Shown: one piece after another, positions 37,115 to 45,558 of the stretch | Layout: the number at the start of each line of letters is the position of its first letter | Position numbering within the stretch: position 1 is the first letter of the stretch | Source of the DNA: Sinorhizobium kostiense | Lineage (GTDB): Bacteria > Pseudomonadota > Alphaproteobacteria > Rhizobiales > Rhizobiaceae | Direction: 5' to 3' | Length of the DNA: 64,000 nucleotides | Assembly (NCBI RefSeq): GCF_017874595.1 | Contig: NZ_JAGILA010000005.1 | Coordinates: 62,001-126,000, forward strand | The notes under the pieces: model-generated | What the model saw: the letters and a program-made list of their open reading frames with translations, nothing else | Told to the model about the DNA's origin: nothing | Database searches by the model: none | Translations under genes and position numbers: made by a program

Positions 37115-38878
37115 ATGGCCAACGAATCCATCAGACGTCGGCTTGCTGCCATTTTGGCCGCCGACGTGGTCGGTTACAGCCGCCTCATGGAGCGGGACGA
37201 GAAAAACACCCACACGCTGCTCATGGCGCGCTGGAAAGAGGTGCTGGAGCCGCTCGTCGCAAACCATCAGGGCCGCATTTTCAAGAGGACTGGCGACGGT
37301 GTGCTTGTCGAGTTCAGCAGCGCCGTCAACGCGGTCGAATGCGCCGCAGCACTTCAGCACGCCATGGCGGCCGCGAACAGAGACATGCCGGAAGATCGGG
37401 CCATCGTGCTCCGCGTCGGTGTCAACCTCGGCGACATCATGGTCGACGACAGCGATCTGTATGGCGACGGGGTCAATGTGGCTACGCGAATCGAGGCGCT
37501 TGCCGAACCTGGCGGCGTGGCCCTTTCGGATGGAATTCATGAATATGTGCATGGTCGCACCGGCCTCGAATTCGTCGACAGCGGATATCACGAGGTCAAG
37601 AACATCGAACGTCCGGTGCACATCTGGACCTGGTCGCCGACCGACCTGACCAACGATCCCATCAAAGCTGCTGTCGAAGCCCCGCCGCAGCTTCCAAAGA
37701 AGCCATCGATAGCCGTTCTACCGTTTGACAACATGTCCGGCGACCCGGAGCAGGGCTATTTCGCGGATGGCATCACCGAGGACATCATCACGGATCTTTC
37801 GAAGGTTTCCGGCCTCTTCGTGATCGCCCGGAATTCCTCTTTCGCCTACAAGGGCAAGACGCCGGACATCCGCAAGGTGAGCCGGGAACTCGGCGTCCGC
37901 TATGTCCTGGAAGGCAGCGTGCGCAGGGCCGCCGACCGCATCCGCATCAATGCTCAGATGATCGACGGTACGACCGGCGGCCATCTATGGGCCGAGCGCT
38001 ACGATCGCGGACTTGAGGATATCTTCGCGGTTCAGGACGAAGTGACCCGCACTATCGTCAACGCGCTCAGAGTGAAGCTGACGGCCGGCGAAGAGCAGCG
38101 GCGCGAGGGCCGCGGCAAGGTCGATCCGCAAGCCTATGACCTGCTCGTCCGCGCCCGTCAGGCCATCCTGCAGTTCAACTCCCAATCGTCCAAGGACGCA
38201 CGCGGCATGCTGGAACGCGCCATCGATATCGATCCGGCGATGGCAGCTGCCTATGCTTCACTTTCGATCGTTGCCTTGTCGGACTTTATCAATCGGTGGA
38301 ACGGCGCAACCCCTGAAAATCTCAAACAGGCGCTCGAGCTGGCCCAAAAGGCAATTGATACGGACGAGACCGAGCCGCTGGGCCATCACGCACTCTCGCT
38401 TGCCCTTTCCTGGATGCGGCGTCTCGACGAGGCGGAGGACGCCGCAGAGCGGGCGATCGAGCTCGACCCCAATTCGGCAAGCGCCTATACAGCACTTGGC
38501 AGCATAAGGGATTTCCAAGGTCGGCACGAGGACGCCCTGGCACTGTACACGCGGGCTCACCGGCTTGACCCGCAATTCGACCTGTCGCTGCATTTCCTTG
38601 GGAGGTCTCTATTGAGCCTCGGGCGTTTTGACGAGGCCGAGATCGCCTTCAAGCGTCGGCTGGCGCTTGCGCCGCGATCGGACATGACGCGTTTTTATCT
38701 TGCCTGCCTGTATGGTCGTATCGGGCGCCACGAAGAAGCGCGGCGATATTGGCGTGAAATGCTTGACGTCAACCCGAACTTTTCCATTGATCACCTCAAG
38801 CGGGCTTTACCCTACCGGAATTCCAATCTGTTCGATCGTCTGGTGGACGGACTCCGCGAGGCCGGGGTCTCCGTCTGA
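37115..38878 (+). CDS. Class III adenylate/guanylate cyclase with TolB-like and TPR regions
   Basis: A 587-residue signalling enzyme. Residues about 8-180 form a class III nucleotide cyclase domain (AAILAADVVGYSRLM with metal Asp, GDGVLVEF, YGDGVNVATRIEALAEPGG). Residues about 195-330 are a TolB-N-like segment (IAVLPFDNMSGDPEQGYFADGITEDIITDLSK), followed by about six TPR-type repeats to the end. There is no transmembrane segment. Rhizobia carry many such cyclases with unknown inputs. AGGAAGG precedes the ATG at 37115 by nine bases, which is preferred over GTG at 37094. Confidence 0.92.
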   Translation: MANESIRRRLAAILAADVVGYSRLMERDEKNTHTLLMARWKEVLEPLVANHQGRIFKRTGDGVLVEFSSAVNAVECAAALQHAMAAANRDMPEDRAIVLRVGVNLGDIMVDDSDLYGDGVNVATRIEALAEPGGVALSDGIHEYVHGRTGLEFVDSGYHEVKNIERPVHIWTWSPTDLTNDPIKAAVEAPPQLPKKPSIAVLPFDNMSGDPEQGYFADGITEDIITDLSKVSGLFVIARNSSFAYKGKTPDIRKVSRELGVRYVLEGSVRRAADRIRINAQMIDGTTGGHLWAERYDRGLEDIFAVQDEVTRTIVNALRVKLTAGEEQRREGRGKVDPQAYDLLVRARQAILQFNSQSSKDARGMLERAIDIDPAMAAAYASLSIVALSDFINRWNGATPENLKQALELAQKAIDTDETEPLGHHALSLALSWMRRLDEAEDAAERAIELDPNSASAYTALGSIRDFQGRHEDALALYTRAHRLDPQFDLSLHFLGRSLLSLGRFDEAEIAFKRRLALAPRSDMTRFYLACLYGRIGRHEEARRYWREMLDVNPNFSIDHLKRALPYRNSNLFDRLVDGLREAGVSV

Positions 38879-39281
38879 ATACAACCGAAGACACTTTGTG
38901 GATGCAGCATAAATTCGAATATGCAAGCGGATTGTACCTGCCAAACCCATTTTGGCTGCAAATCAACTCCATAAGCATATCCATGTACTGTTTCTAACGT
39001 GCGCGTGACGCCGCTGGCAAAGCCCACGAGACACGAATTGGAAATACCCCTGCATGCTGCCAAGCAACCAGAGAACTTCTTCTTCGTTCCCTATGGAAAT
39101 GAGCTTCCTTCCGGAGACAGCGACTTTCATTGTCGGTGCGTCAGGTCGCCGCGATTTATCGAGGAGTAAGCCGGCCATTGCGGGATTCGAGGCGAACAGC
39201 CTTGAGCCAGGCAGCCCTTCGCCTTGGGAATCGGACCATCTGCCGTGCCGATAGAATATGGTTCAGCAGCCGCCGCCTATG
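38879..39281. other. Intergenic region left of the fructan cluster
   Basis: 403 bases between the cyclase gene and the GH32 gene, convergent. Several short frames exist on both strands but none has a ribosome binding site and recognisable protein. One minus-strand stretch (about 38990-39130, encoding PTMKVAVSGRKLISIG) could be a gene relic. No tRNA fragment or obvious attachment site repeat was found by eye. Confidence 0.5.
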
Positions 39282-41009
39282 CTAGTTACGCCAAGCGGAA
39301 TCATGGCTCCATGCCTCATACGTTTCGATCCGGCCCCTGTCGGCGCACTTCACTTCAAGCGAGGTCAGGTCCGTGATCTTATAGGTACGGCGCGTGCCGC
39401 AGACCGCGCCCCCATTGGCGAAAACCTCGACGACGCCGCGGTCGAAGAACAACGTCAACCGTTCGAGCGTCAGCGGCGCTGAGCGGTACTTGATGTCACC
39501 ATTATCCTCCGCCACGGCCAGCTCAAGCCGCTGGGCGCTGTGAGCCAATCTAAAGCTCTCCCCGTCGCTGCCCCGCGCGATGATCTGAACGCCATCCAGA
39601 TCGCCTGCCAAAGACAACTCGACGGGGCGCCCCGGTTCGCACGCGAATTGAAAAGGTGCAGCCTGTGGAAGAGTGCGGGCGCGCAGGCGCTGACAGCCCT
39701 TCTCCGGCATCATTGTCAAATTGAGTTGGGTGTCGAGGCCGAGCACGCGCGGGAGCGACAGCTCCCCGCTATAGGGCGAACCTCCCGGCTTGCGGAATTC
39801 CCAGTTGAAGAGCCAGGCAAAAGCGATCTGGCGGTCCTTTGCCAGGAAGCTCTGCATCGCGTAAAAATCCGTGCCGAAATCCAACTCCTGCAAAGCGGGA
39901 GTCGCGGGCATGAAGCGGTCGCTCTCGAAGGTGCCGACCTGAGCGTAAAGCAGGTTATGACGGCCGGTTTCCGGCTCAGTGTATCCTACAAAGCCCATCA
40001 CCAGCACATGATGACCATCGAGCTGGAAAAAATCCGGGCACTCCACGCAGCGTGCGCCGTGCCGGCGAAAATGCTCGGGAGCGCGATAGAGGACGGACAA
40101 GAATTTCCAGTCCTTTCCGTCCTCGGACCCATAGAGCAGGACGGCCGGATCACCATCGATCGCCGCGCCGAGGACCATCCGATATGTGCCGCGGGCCGCA
40201 TCATACCACACCTTGGGGTCACGGCTGTCGTGGGCGCTACCGTCGGGACCGTTGACAAGCACCAACTTATTGGCATCCGGACGCAGGAGATCGGCCGATG
40301 GCAGCACTCGCTTCTGCACCTCCTTGTAGTCCTTGAACAGGTCATAGGCCGGAAGCCGTTCTGTGTAGTAGAAGCTGAGCTTGCCCTCGGGGCCAACGAA
40401 GGCACTTCCCGAGAAGGCGCCGCCGGTGGCGCCTAGCGACCAAAGATTCTGTTCCGGATGCAGGAAGACCGGCAGATGGATCCAACTGTAGAGATCATCG
40501 CTGACGGCATGGCCCCAGTGCATGGGTCCCCATTCGGATTCAACGGGGTGGAACTGGTAAAAGAGGTGATAGCGGCCGTCGACGAAACACAGCCCGTTCG
40601 GATCGTTCATCCAGGCCTGAAACGGCGAGAATCTGAGCTGCGGGCGATTTGCATCGCTCTCGTACCACTCCGGCCAGGATGTCCTCGGTCGAGCGATGAC
40701 GCGGCCATCGCGCAACTCCAGGAAAGTCACCCCTTTCTCAGCAACATCATCCGGGTTGAAGCTGTAAAGCAGTGGAATGTCAATGGCGCCATCGTCCCAT
40801 TCTACCGTGAACGGACCGGCGGCATAATGAGTATAGGAATAGAATTGAAAATAGGGTGGCAGCCGCGCGATCCGGTAAACGACCCAATCGCCGACGCGCA
40901 GTACGAAGGCATTGGCGTGTTCTTCCGGAGCGGATTTTCCAGGCTTCTGCCGAGCCCAGATCTCCAACCGCACGCCGTGCTCAGCATCCAATTGCACCCT
41001 GTTCTTCAT
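39282..41009 (-). CDS. GH32 family beta-fructosidase, cytoplasmic
   Basis: A 575-residue glycoside hydrolase of family 32. The beta-propeller contains the nucleophile in WMNDPNG (Asp136), the RDP transition-state motif (263-265) and the acid/base Glu323 in CVECPDFF; a beta-sandwich C-terminal domain follows. About 130 residues precede the catalytic domain, with no signal peptide, so the enzyme should be intracellular. It is the last gene of the apparent operon, 61 bases after the GH91 gene. Substrates may be inulobiose, short inulin or sucrose; a role downstream of GH91 is inferred from position. Confidence 0.93.
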   Translation of the reverse strand: MKNRVQLDAEHGVRLEIWARQKPGKSAPEEHANAFVLRVGDWVVYRIARLPPYFQFYSYTHYAAGPFTVEWDDGAIDIPLLYSFNPDDVAEKGVTFLELRDGRVIARPRTSWPEWYESDANRPQLRFSPFQAWMNDPNGLCFVDGRYHLFYQFHPVESEWGPMHWGHAVSDDLYSWIHLPVFLHPEQNLWSLGATGGAFSGSAFVGPEGKLSFYYTERLPAYDLFKDYKEVQKRVLPSADLLRPDANKLVLVNGPDGSAHDSRDPKVWYDAARGTYRMVLGAAIDGDPAVLLYGSEDGKDWKFLSVLYRAPEHFRRHGARCVECPDFFQLDGHHVLVMGFVGYTEPETGRHNLLYAQVGTFESDRFMPATPALQELDFGTDFYAMQSFLAKDRQIAFAWLFNWEFRKPGGSPYSGELSLPRVLGLDTQLNLTMMPEKGCQRLRARTLPQAAPFQFACEPGRPVELSLAGDLDGVQIIARGSDGESFRLAHSAQRLELAVAEDNGDIKYRSAPLTLERLTLFFDRGVVEVFANGGAVCGTRRTYKITDLTSLEVKCADRGRIETYEAWSHDSAWRN

Positions 41010-41070
41010 TCGATGGTCTCATTGATAATTTTTTCGAATAGTCACTGACTTTCGGGAGTATGCGTTCAGT

Positions 41071-42465
41071 CTATATTGAAACTTCGCCACTTTTCCCAGG
41101 AACTGGAGTACCTCTAAATGCGTTCAGTGTTTTGTCCATTACAACCTGTTCGTCATTTCCTGAATCCAGGACTATATTTCGTGCAGACCCCCTTTGCACG
41201 AGTACAGTAGTTACTTCTAGCGCGTTCAAATTGTTAGTTGAAAGCAATGCGCCGACTTGTGTAGAAAAACAGGCGCTGTTTGGTGCATGATTGATTTGCG
41301 ATATTTCTGTTGTCGCCACGACGTGGTTATTAGCGATGTAATTACCGCTACCGGAAACCACATTAATTATCACAGGCTTTACGGCGAGAGGTTTGATATA
41401 TTGAGTATCTATCGTTTCTGAAATGTGGTTCGCAATTATCGAATTGTTGCTGCCGTCAATTTGCAAAAGACCGAACAGATCATCCAAGCCATTATCGTAC
41501 TTCTGCATCGGTGCCCATGGCTCGCGATCTCGCAAAAAGTGATTTGAGGAAACCAAATTTTCGCAACAGTTGGCAGCAAAAACCAACATTCCGGGATAAA
41601 ACGAATGGAATCTGTTTCCTGTGACGGAGGAGCGCACCACGCCGGAAAAATAGACACTGCTGGCACCTCTAGGGAATACGTTGTTTGAGGATACTAGAAT
41701 GCCCCCATAATATTCAGCATAAATGGAATGTCCTCTATATCCGGCTCCGACAAAATTATTTGCTATTCTTGAGGCCTGCCCCATACCTTTCAATTCGATA
41801 CAGTTTCCGCACTCTGCAATGAAATTGTTATCTATCGCCAGCGCATCTGCATCATGAACAATAACTCCATGCTCCAGATAGATGAGACCCATTCCCGTTA
41901 TTCGGAATGAGTCATTGGCGCTACCTACATAGATTCCCGTTTTGCCATTCTTGTATGTGTTTTCTGCATCATTTTGCCCCGAACCATCACCAGTGAAGTG
42001 CAGGCCATCGATGCAAAAATCAGCAAACTCCACAGAGCTAATACGAGGATTTCCAGTGCGCTTAACATAAAAAGCGGCTCCAGCAGCCTCACCGTCGGCG
42101 GCCTCTGGAGAAAGGTCCACAAGCATGCGACTTCCGCCCGGCCACACTTCGTGCCAGCGTGCCAGCTCGTTTGCGGGTGTGTTGAAACGGATGCTCGAAG
42201 ACGTAAAACCGTGTCCAGAGCCCACAATTTTTAGATAGCTCACGTCTATAACGACTTGTGTGGCAAGACGGTAATCGCCCGGCGGTACATAGATGACTGC
42301 GCCAGGTTTCCCGCTATCACTTAGATCGGAAACAGTTTGCCTGCCCTTAATATCCGCAATGATGCTATTGATGACCGCTCCAATGTCCTCATAGGGATTA
42401 CCTACCGGATACTTTGTCACGTCGTAACAGTTTTCGCTAAGCATTGTTAATGTCTTTTCTGACAT
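41071..42465 (-). CDS. GH91 inulin fructotransferase-like beta-helix protein
   Basis: A 464-residue right-handed beta-helix protein that I recognise as glycoside hydrolase family 91: YDVTKYPV at the N-terminus, DIGAVINSIIADIKGRQT, IYVPPGDYRLATQVVIDVSYL, GSGHGF, RISSVEFADFCIDGL, the central FIAECGNCIEL, YPGMLVF and NGLDDLFGLL match the family as I remember it. GH91 enzymes form or hydrolyse difructose anhydrides (DFA I/III) from inulin. Well-known GH91 members are secreted, but this one has no signal peptide. CTGGAG six bases before the ATG supports the start. The gene is visibly AT-richer than its neighbours. Confidence 0.87.
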   Translation of the reverse strand: MSEKTLTMLSENCYDVTKYPVGNPYEDIGAVINSIIADIKGRQTVSDLSDSGKPGAVIYVPPGDYRLATQVVIDVSYLKIVGSGHGFTSSSIRFNTPANELARWHEVWPGGSRMLVDLSPEAADGEAAGAAFYVKRTGNPRISSVEFADFCIDGLHFTGDGSGQNDAENTYKNGKTGIYVGSANDSFRITGMGLIYLEHGVIVHDADALAIDNNFIAECGNCIELKGMGQASRIANNFVGAGYRGHSIYAEYYGGILVSSNNVFPRGASSVYFSGVVRSSVTGNRFHSFYPGMLVFAANCCENLVSSNHFLRDREPWAPMQKYDNGLDDLFGLLQIDGSNNSIIANHISETIDTQYIKPLAVKPVIINVVSGSGNYIANNHVVATTEISQINHAPNSACFSTQVGALLSTNNLNALEVTTVLVQRGSARNIVLDSGNDEQVVMDKTLNAFRGTPVPGKSGEVSI

Positions 42466-42626
42466 TTCTTACTCCAGAGAGGCAGTATACTGATGTTCTT
42501 GATTGGCTTGACTGTGTAACCCGTTCAACCAGCTCTCCGTCTGAGTTCCTGGCTGGAGATCCGAAGGAGCACAGGCGATGGGTGCGACAGAGGGCTAGTC
42601 ACTCTTGCTTTCTCCCGGCTATACCA

Positions 42627-43769
42627 TCACCAGATGCTGGTGCGGGTGACCGGTTCAAAGAAGTGAAGTTCTTCGGCATCGACAGCGACTCGCGCAATGT
42701 CACCTGCTCGTACTGTGCTCTTCGGAGAAAAACGGGCTACAGCAGCTCTTTCGTCGCCAATATCGGCGACGGCGTCCGGGTCGCCAGCATCCACCCAAGG
42801 TGCACCGATATTCAGATGCACCATGGATTCAGAACCTAGCGCCTCAACAAGAGTGACTGGGGCCGAGATTTCGGCCGAAGAGGGGCGGATTGCTGCGTCG
42901 TTCATGTGCTCGGGCCGTATACCGACAATCACCTGACGGTGAGACGCACCGTTGAGAGAGGGGCGATATTCGAAGACTCGCTCCGGGACTTCGAAATTGT
43001 TGCTGCCCAGGGTCAGAGTCCTTCCATTCAGAACGGCCTCGTACAAGTTCATCGAGGGGGATCCGATAAAGGCGGCGACAAAGACATTGTCAGGGCGTTT
43101 GTACAGGTTTTGCGGTGTGTCGACTTGCTGCAGCACGCCGCCTTTCATGACAGCTACGCGGTCACCCATCGTCATCGCCTCGACCTGGTCGTGTGTCACG
43201 TAAACCGTAGTGACATTCAGTTTTCTTTGGAGGCTAGCGATCTCGGCGCGCATCTGCACGCGCAGCTTGGCATCGAGGTTCGACAACGGTTCATCCATCA
43301 GGAAGGCCGCTGGTTTGCGGACGATCGCTCGTCCCATGGCGACACGCTGTCGCTGGCCTCCTGAAAGGAGTGCCGGCCGACGGTCGAGCAAAGTCGTCAA
43401 TTCAAGGGTGCGTGCGACTTCGTCTACGCGGCTCGCAATTTCGGCCTTCGGCAGCCCGGCCATATGCAGGGGAAAGGCGATATTTTCCCGCACTGACTTG
43501 TGGGGATAGAGCGCGTAGGACTGGAACACCATGGCGATATCGCGATCCTTCGGATCGACATCGTTGACTAACCTGCCACCGATCCTGAGTTCACCGCTAG
43601 TAATGCTCTCCAGGCCGGCGATCATCCTGAGCGCCGTCGACTTTCCACATCCTGACGGGCCGACGAAAACCATGAACTCGCCATCCCTGATGTCGAAGCT
43701 CAGATCGTGCAGAGCGTGAAAGCTGTTTCCGTAGACCTTGTTGATAGTGTGCAACTCTATGGCGGACAT
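42627..43769 (-). CDS. Sugar ABC transporter ATP-binding protein (UgpC/MsmK type)
   Basis: A 380-residue ATPase energising the adjacent permeases. It has Walker A GPSGCGKST, signature LSGGQRQRVAMGRAI, Walker B AAFLMDEPLSNLD and the H-loop THDQ, plus a C-terminal MalK-type regulatory OB-fold domain (about 240-375). It starts 13 bases after the second permease gene. A 161-base gap separates its stop from the GH91 gene, larger than other gaps in the cluster, so a second promoter or an insertion point there is possible. Confidence 0.95.
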   Translation of the reverse strand: MSAIELHTINKVYGNSFHALHDLSFDIRDGEFMVFVGPSGCGKSTALRMIAGLESITSGELRIGGRLVNDVDPKDRDIAMVFQSYALYPHKSVRENIAFPLHMAGLPKAEIASRVDEVARTLELTTLLDRRPALLSGGQRQRVAMGRAIVRKPAAFLMDEPLSNLDAKLRVQMRAEIASLQRKLNVTTVYVTHDQVEAMTMGDRVAVMKGGVLQQVDTPQNLYKRPDNVFVAAFIGSPSMNLYEAVLNGRTLTLGSNNFEVPERVFEYRPSLNGASHRQVIVGIRPEHMNDAAIRPSSAEISAPVTLVEALGSESMVHLNIGAPWVDAGDPDAVADIGDERAAVARFSPKSTVRAGDIARVAVDAEELHFFEPVTRTSIW

Positions 43770-43782
43770 GCTTCTGCCTCCC

Positions 43783-44619
43783 TCATCCCTTTACAGCGCC
43801 GAATGTCAGGCCGCCGACGATCTGTTTTTGAAGTGCGAGCGTTACGAAGATCACGGGAAGCGAATAGAGCACCGCGGCTGCGGTCATCGCTCCCCAGGCA
43901 AGCCCGTAGACTGAGTTGTATTCGGCGATGACGATCGGTGCCGTTTTCGTAGCCTCCGAAGTCAGCAGCAACGCGTAGAGGAACTCGTTCCAACTCGTAA
44001 TGAAGGTGAAGAGCGCAGTCACTGCGATCCCACCAGTCATGACCGGAAGGATAATCTTCCGGAATGCCTGGAAACGTGTGCAGCCATCCATGCGTGCTGC
44101 TTCTTCGAGTTCCTTCGGCACGCCTTCGAAGAAGGCGGACATGAGCAACAACGCCAGCGGGACGGCAGCCGAAGTGTGGGCGAGAACCAGGCCCGGAATC
44201 GTATCGAGAAGTCCCAGAGCCTTTAGTAGCTGGAACAGTGGCACACCGAGAGACACCGACGGCACCATGCGCGTGACCAGCGCAAACAGCAGGAACAGGG
44301 TGGTGATCCTACGCCGGTACTGCGTTGCGACGTAGGCTGCGGGGACCGCCACCGCTAGGGACAGCACGGTTGTCAGCACCGCCACCGTGAGCGAGCTTGC
44401 GAATGCCTTCGGCAGAGCCGACGATTGCAGCACTTCGCGAAAGTTTTCGAGCGAGACCACTGCAGGGAGGAAGCTTGGCGGAATCTGCTGGACATCCGCC
44501 GCCGGCTTGATCGAGGTCATGAGCAGGTAGACATATGGCAGCGCATAGGACAGAACGAGCACGAGGGCTGCCGCGTTGACCAGCATGCCATTGATATTGA
44601 AGCGGCGTGCCCTACGCAT
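43783..44619 (-). CDS. Carbohydrate ABC transporter permease (MalG type)
   Basis: A 278-residue inner-membrane permease with six transmembrane segments and the cytoplasmic EAA loop (EEAARMDGCTRFQAFRKIILPV in part) that contacts the ATPase. It begins inside the preceding permease gene (8-base overlap) and is followed 13 bases later by the ATPase. It belongs to the CUT1 sugar importer family, which takes up di- and oligosaccharides. Confidence 0.94.
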   Translation of the reverse strand: MRRARRFNINGMLVNAAALVLVLSYALPYVYLLMTSIKPAADVQQIPPSFLPAVVSLENFREVLQSSALPKAFASSLTVAVLTTVLSLAVAVPAAYVATQYRRRITTLFLLFALVTRMVPSVSLGVPLFQLLKALGLLDTIPGLVLAHTSAAVPLALLLMSAFFEGVPKELEEAARMDGCTRFQAFRKIILPVMTGGIAVTALFTFITSWNEFLYALLLTSEATKTAPIVIAEYNSVYGLAWGAMTAAAVLYSLPVIFVTLALQKQIVGGLTFGAVKG

Positions 44620-45493
44620 GAGCCGGCCTCCATATCTTCCAATATGCCGCGGCGGCGAGAACCATCATTACGATCAGGAACAGGGTCCCGGATGCTGATG
44701 CCTCGCCAAGATCGCCAAACCGAACCATGCGCTGATAGATGTTCATCGAGAACACTTCCGATGCGTGATTGGGGCCGCCTTGCGTCTGTATCCAGATGAG
44801 GTCGAAGGTCTTGGCCGCATCGACAGCGCGGACGATGACAATGACGGCGATAACCGGACGCATCAGCGGCAAGGTGACGTGCCAAAACCGCTTGAACGCA
44901 TTCGCGCCATCAATCCGGGCAGCTTCGAGCAAGTCTTTCGGAATGTTGGTCAATCCTGCGTAGGACACGAGCGCGACAAAGGAGGTCGTCAGCCAGATAT
45001 CGGCGAAGGAAACGGAATAGATCACGATGTCCTCGTCGGACAGCCAGGCGATCGCATCGGCGTCTCTGATAATACCCAGATGGACGAGCCCATAATTGAG
45101 AATGCCAATGTTGCCGACCAGCAGGAAGCGCCACAGCAGGCCGGCGACGATCGGCGGCACCATCAGCGGCAGCGTGAAGATCGTGCGATGCCAGCGCGAT
45201 CGGCCAGGAAGTGCCGAAAACAAGAGAGCGGCGCAGAAGCCGAAGGCAAACTCGAAGAAGAGCGCAAACACCGAATATTGAATCGTTCTCAATGCGCTTT
45301 CGGCGACGCGCTTGGAGGTTAGCGCGTCGATATAGTTCTTGAGGCCGACCCACTCCCTTATGTGAGGGGTGATGGTGTCGACCTTGAAAAAGGAATCAAA
45401 CACCAGGAGCCCCACCGGGTATGCGACCAGCAACCCTAGGATGGCGAGCGCCGGCGCAAGCATGCAGAGCACAAATCGGTCTTCACCCGACAT
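44612..45493 (-). CDS. Carbohydrate ABC transporter permease (MalF/UgpA type)
   Basis: A 293-residue CUT1 permease with six predicted membrane segments and the EAA motif LLEAARIDGANAFKRFWHVTLP. It overlaps the next permease gene by 8 bases, so the two are co-translated. A 9-base-pair hairpin lies between it and the binding-protein gene upstream. Confidence 0.94.
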   Translation of the reverse strand: MSGEDRFVLCMLAPALAILGLLVAYPVGLLVFDSFFKVDTITPHIREWVGLKNYIDALTSKRVAESALRTIQYSVFALFFEFAFGFCAALLFSALPGRSRWHRTIFTLPLMVPPIVAGLLWRFLLVGNIGILNYGLVHLGIIRDADAIAWLSDEDIVIYSVSFADIWLTTSFVALVSYAGLTNIPKDLLEAARIDGANAFKRFWHVTLPLMRPVIAVIVIVRAVDAAKTFDLIWIQTQGGPNHASEVFSMNIYQRMVRFGDLGEASASGTLFLIVMMVLAAAAYWKIWRPAHA

Positions 45494-45517
45494 GGCTGTC
45501 TCCGAAAGCTGACGATG

Positions 45518-45540
45518 GGCGGAGGATTTTCTCCTCCGCC
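45518..45540 (-). promoter_or_regulatory. Hairpin between binding-protein and permease genes
   Basis: A perfect 9-base inverted repeat (GGCGGAGGA / TCCTCCGCC) with a 5-base loop lies in the 65-base gap after the binding-protein stop. Such intercistronic hairpins, as in malE-malF, keep the binding-protein mRNA more abundant than the permease mRNA. That role is inferred. Confidence 0.65.
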
Positions 45541-45558
45541 GGCGATGCGGACATAGAC

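Noticed and set aside
38879-39281. Small genes between the cyclase and GH32 genes
   Set aside because: All frames are short, lack ribosome binding sites and give no recognisable protein. The best candidate may be a relic only.
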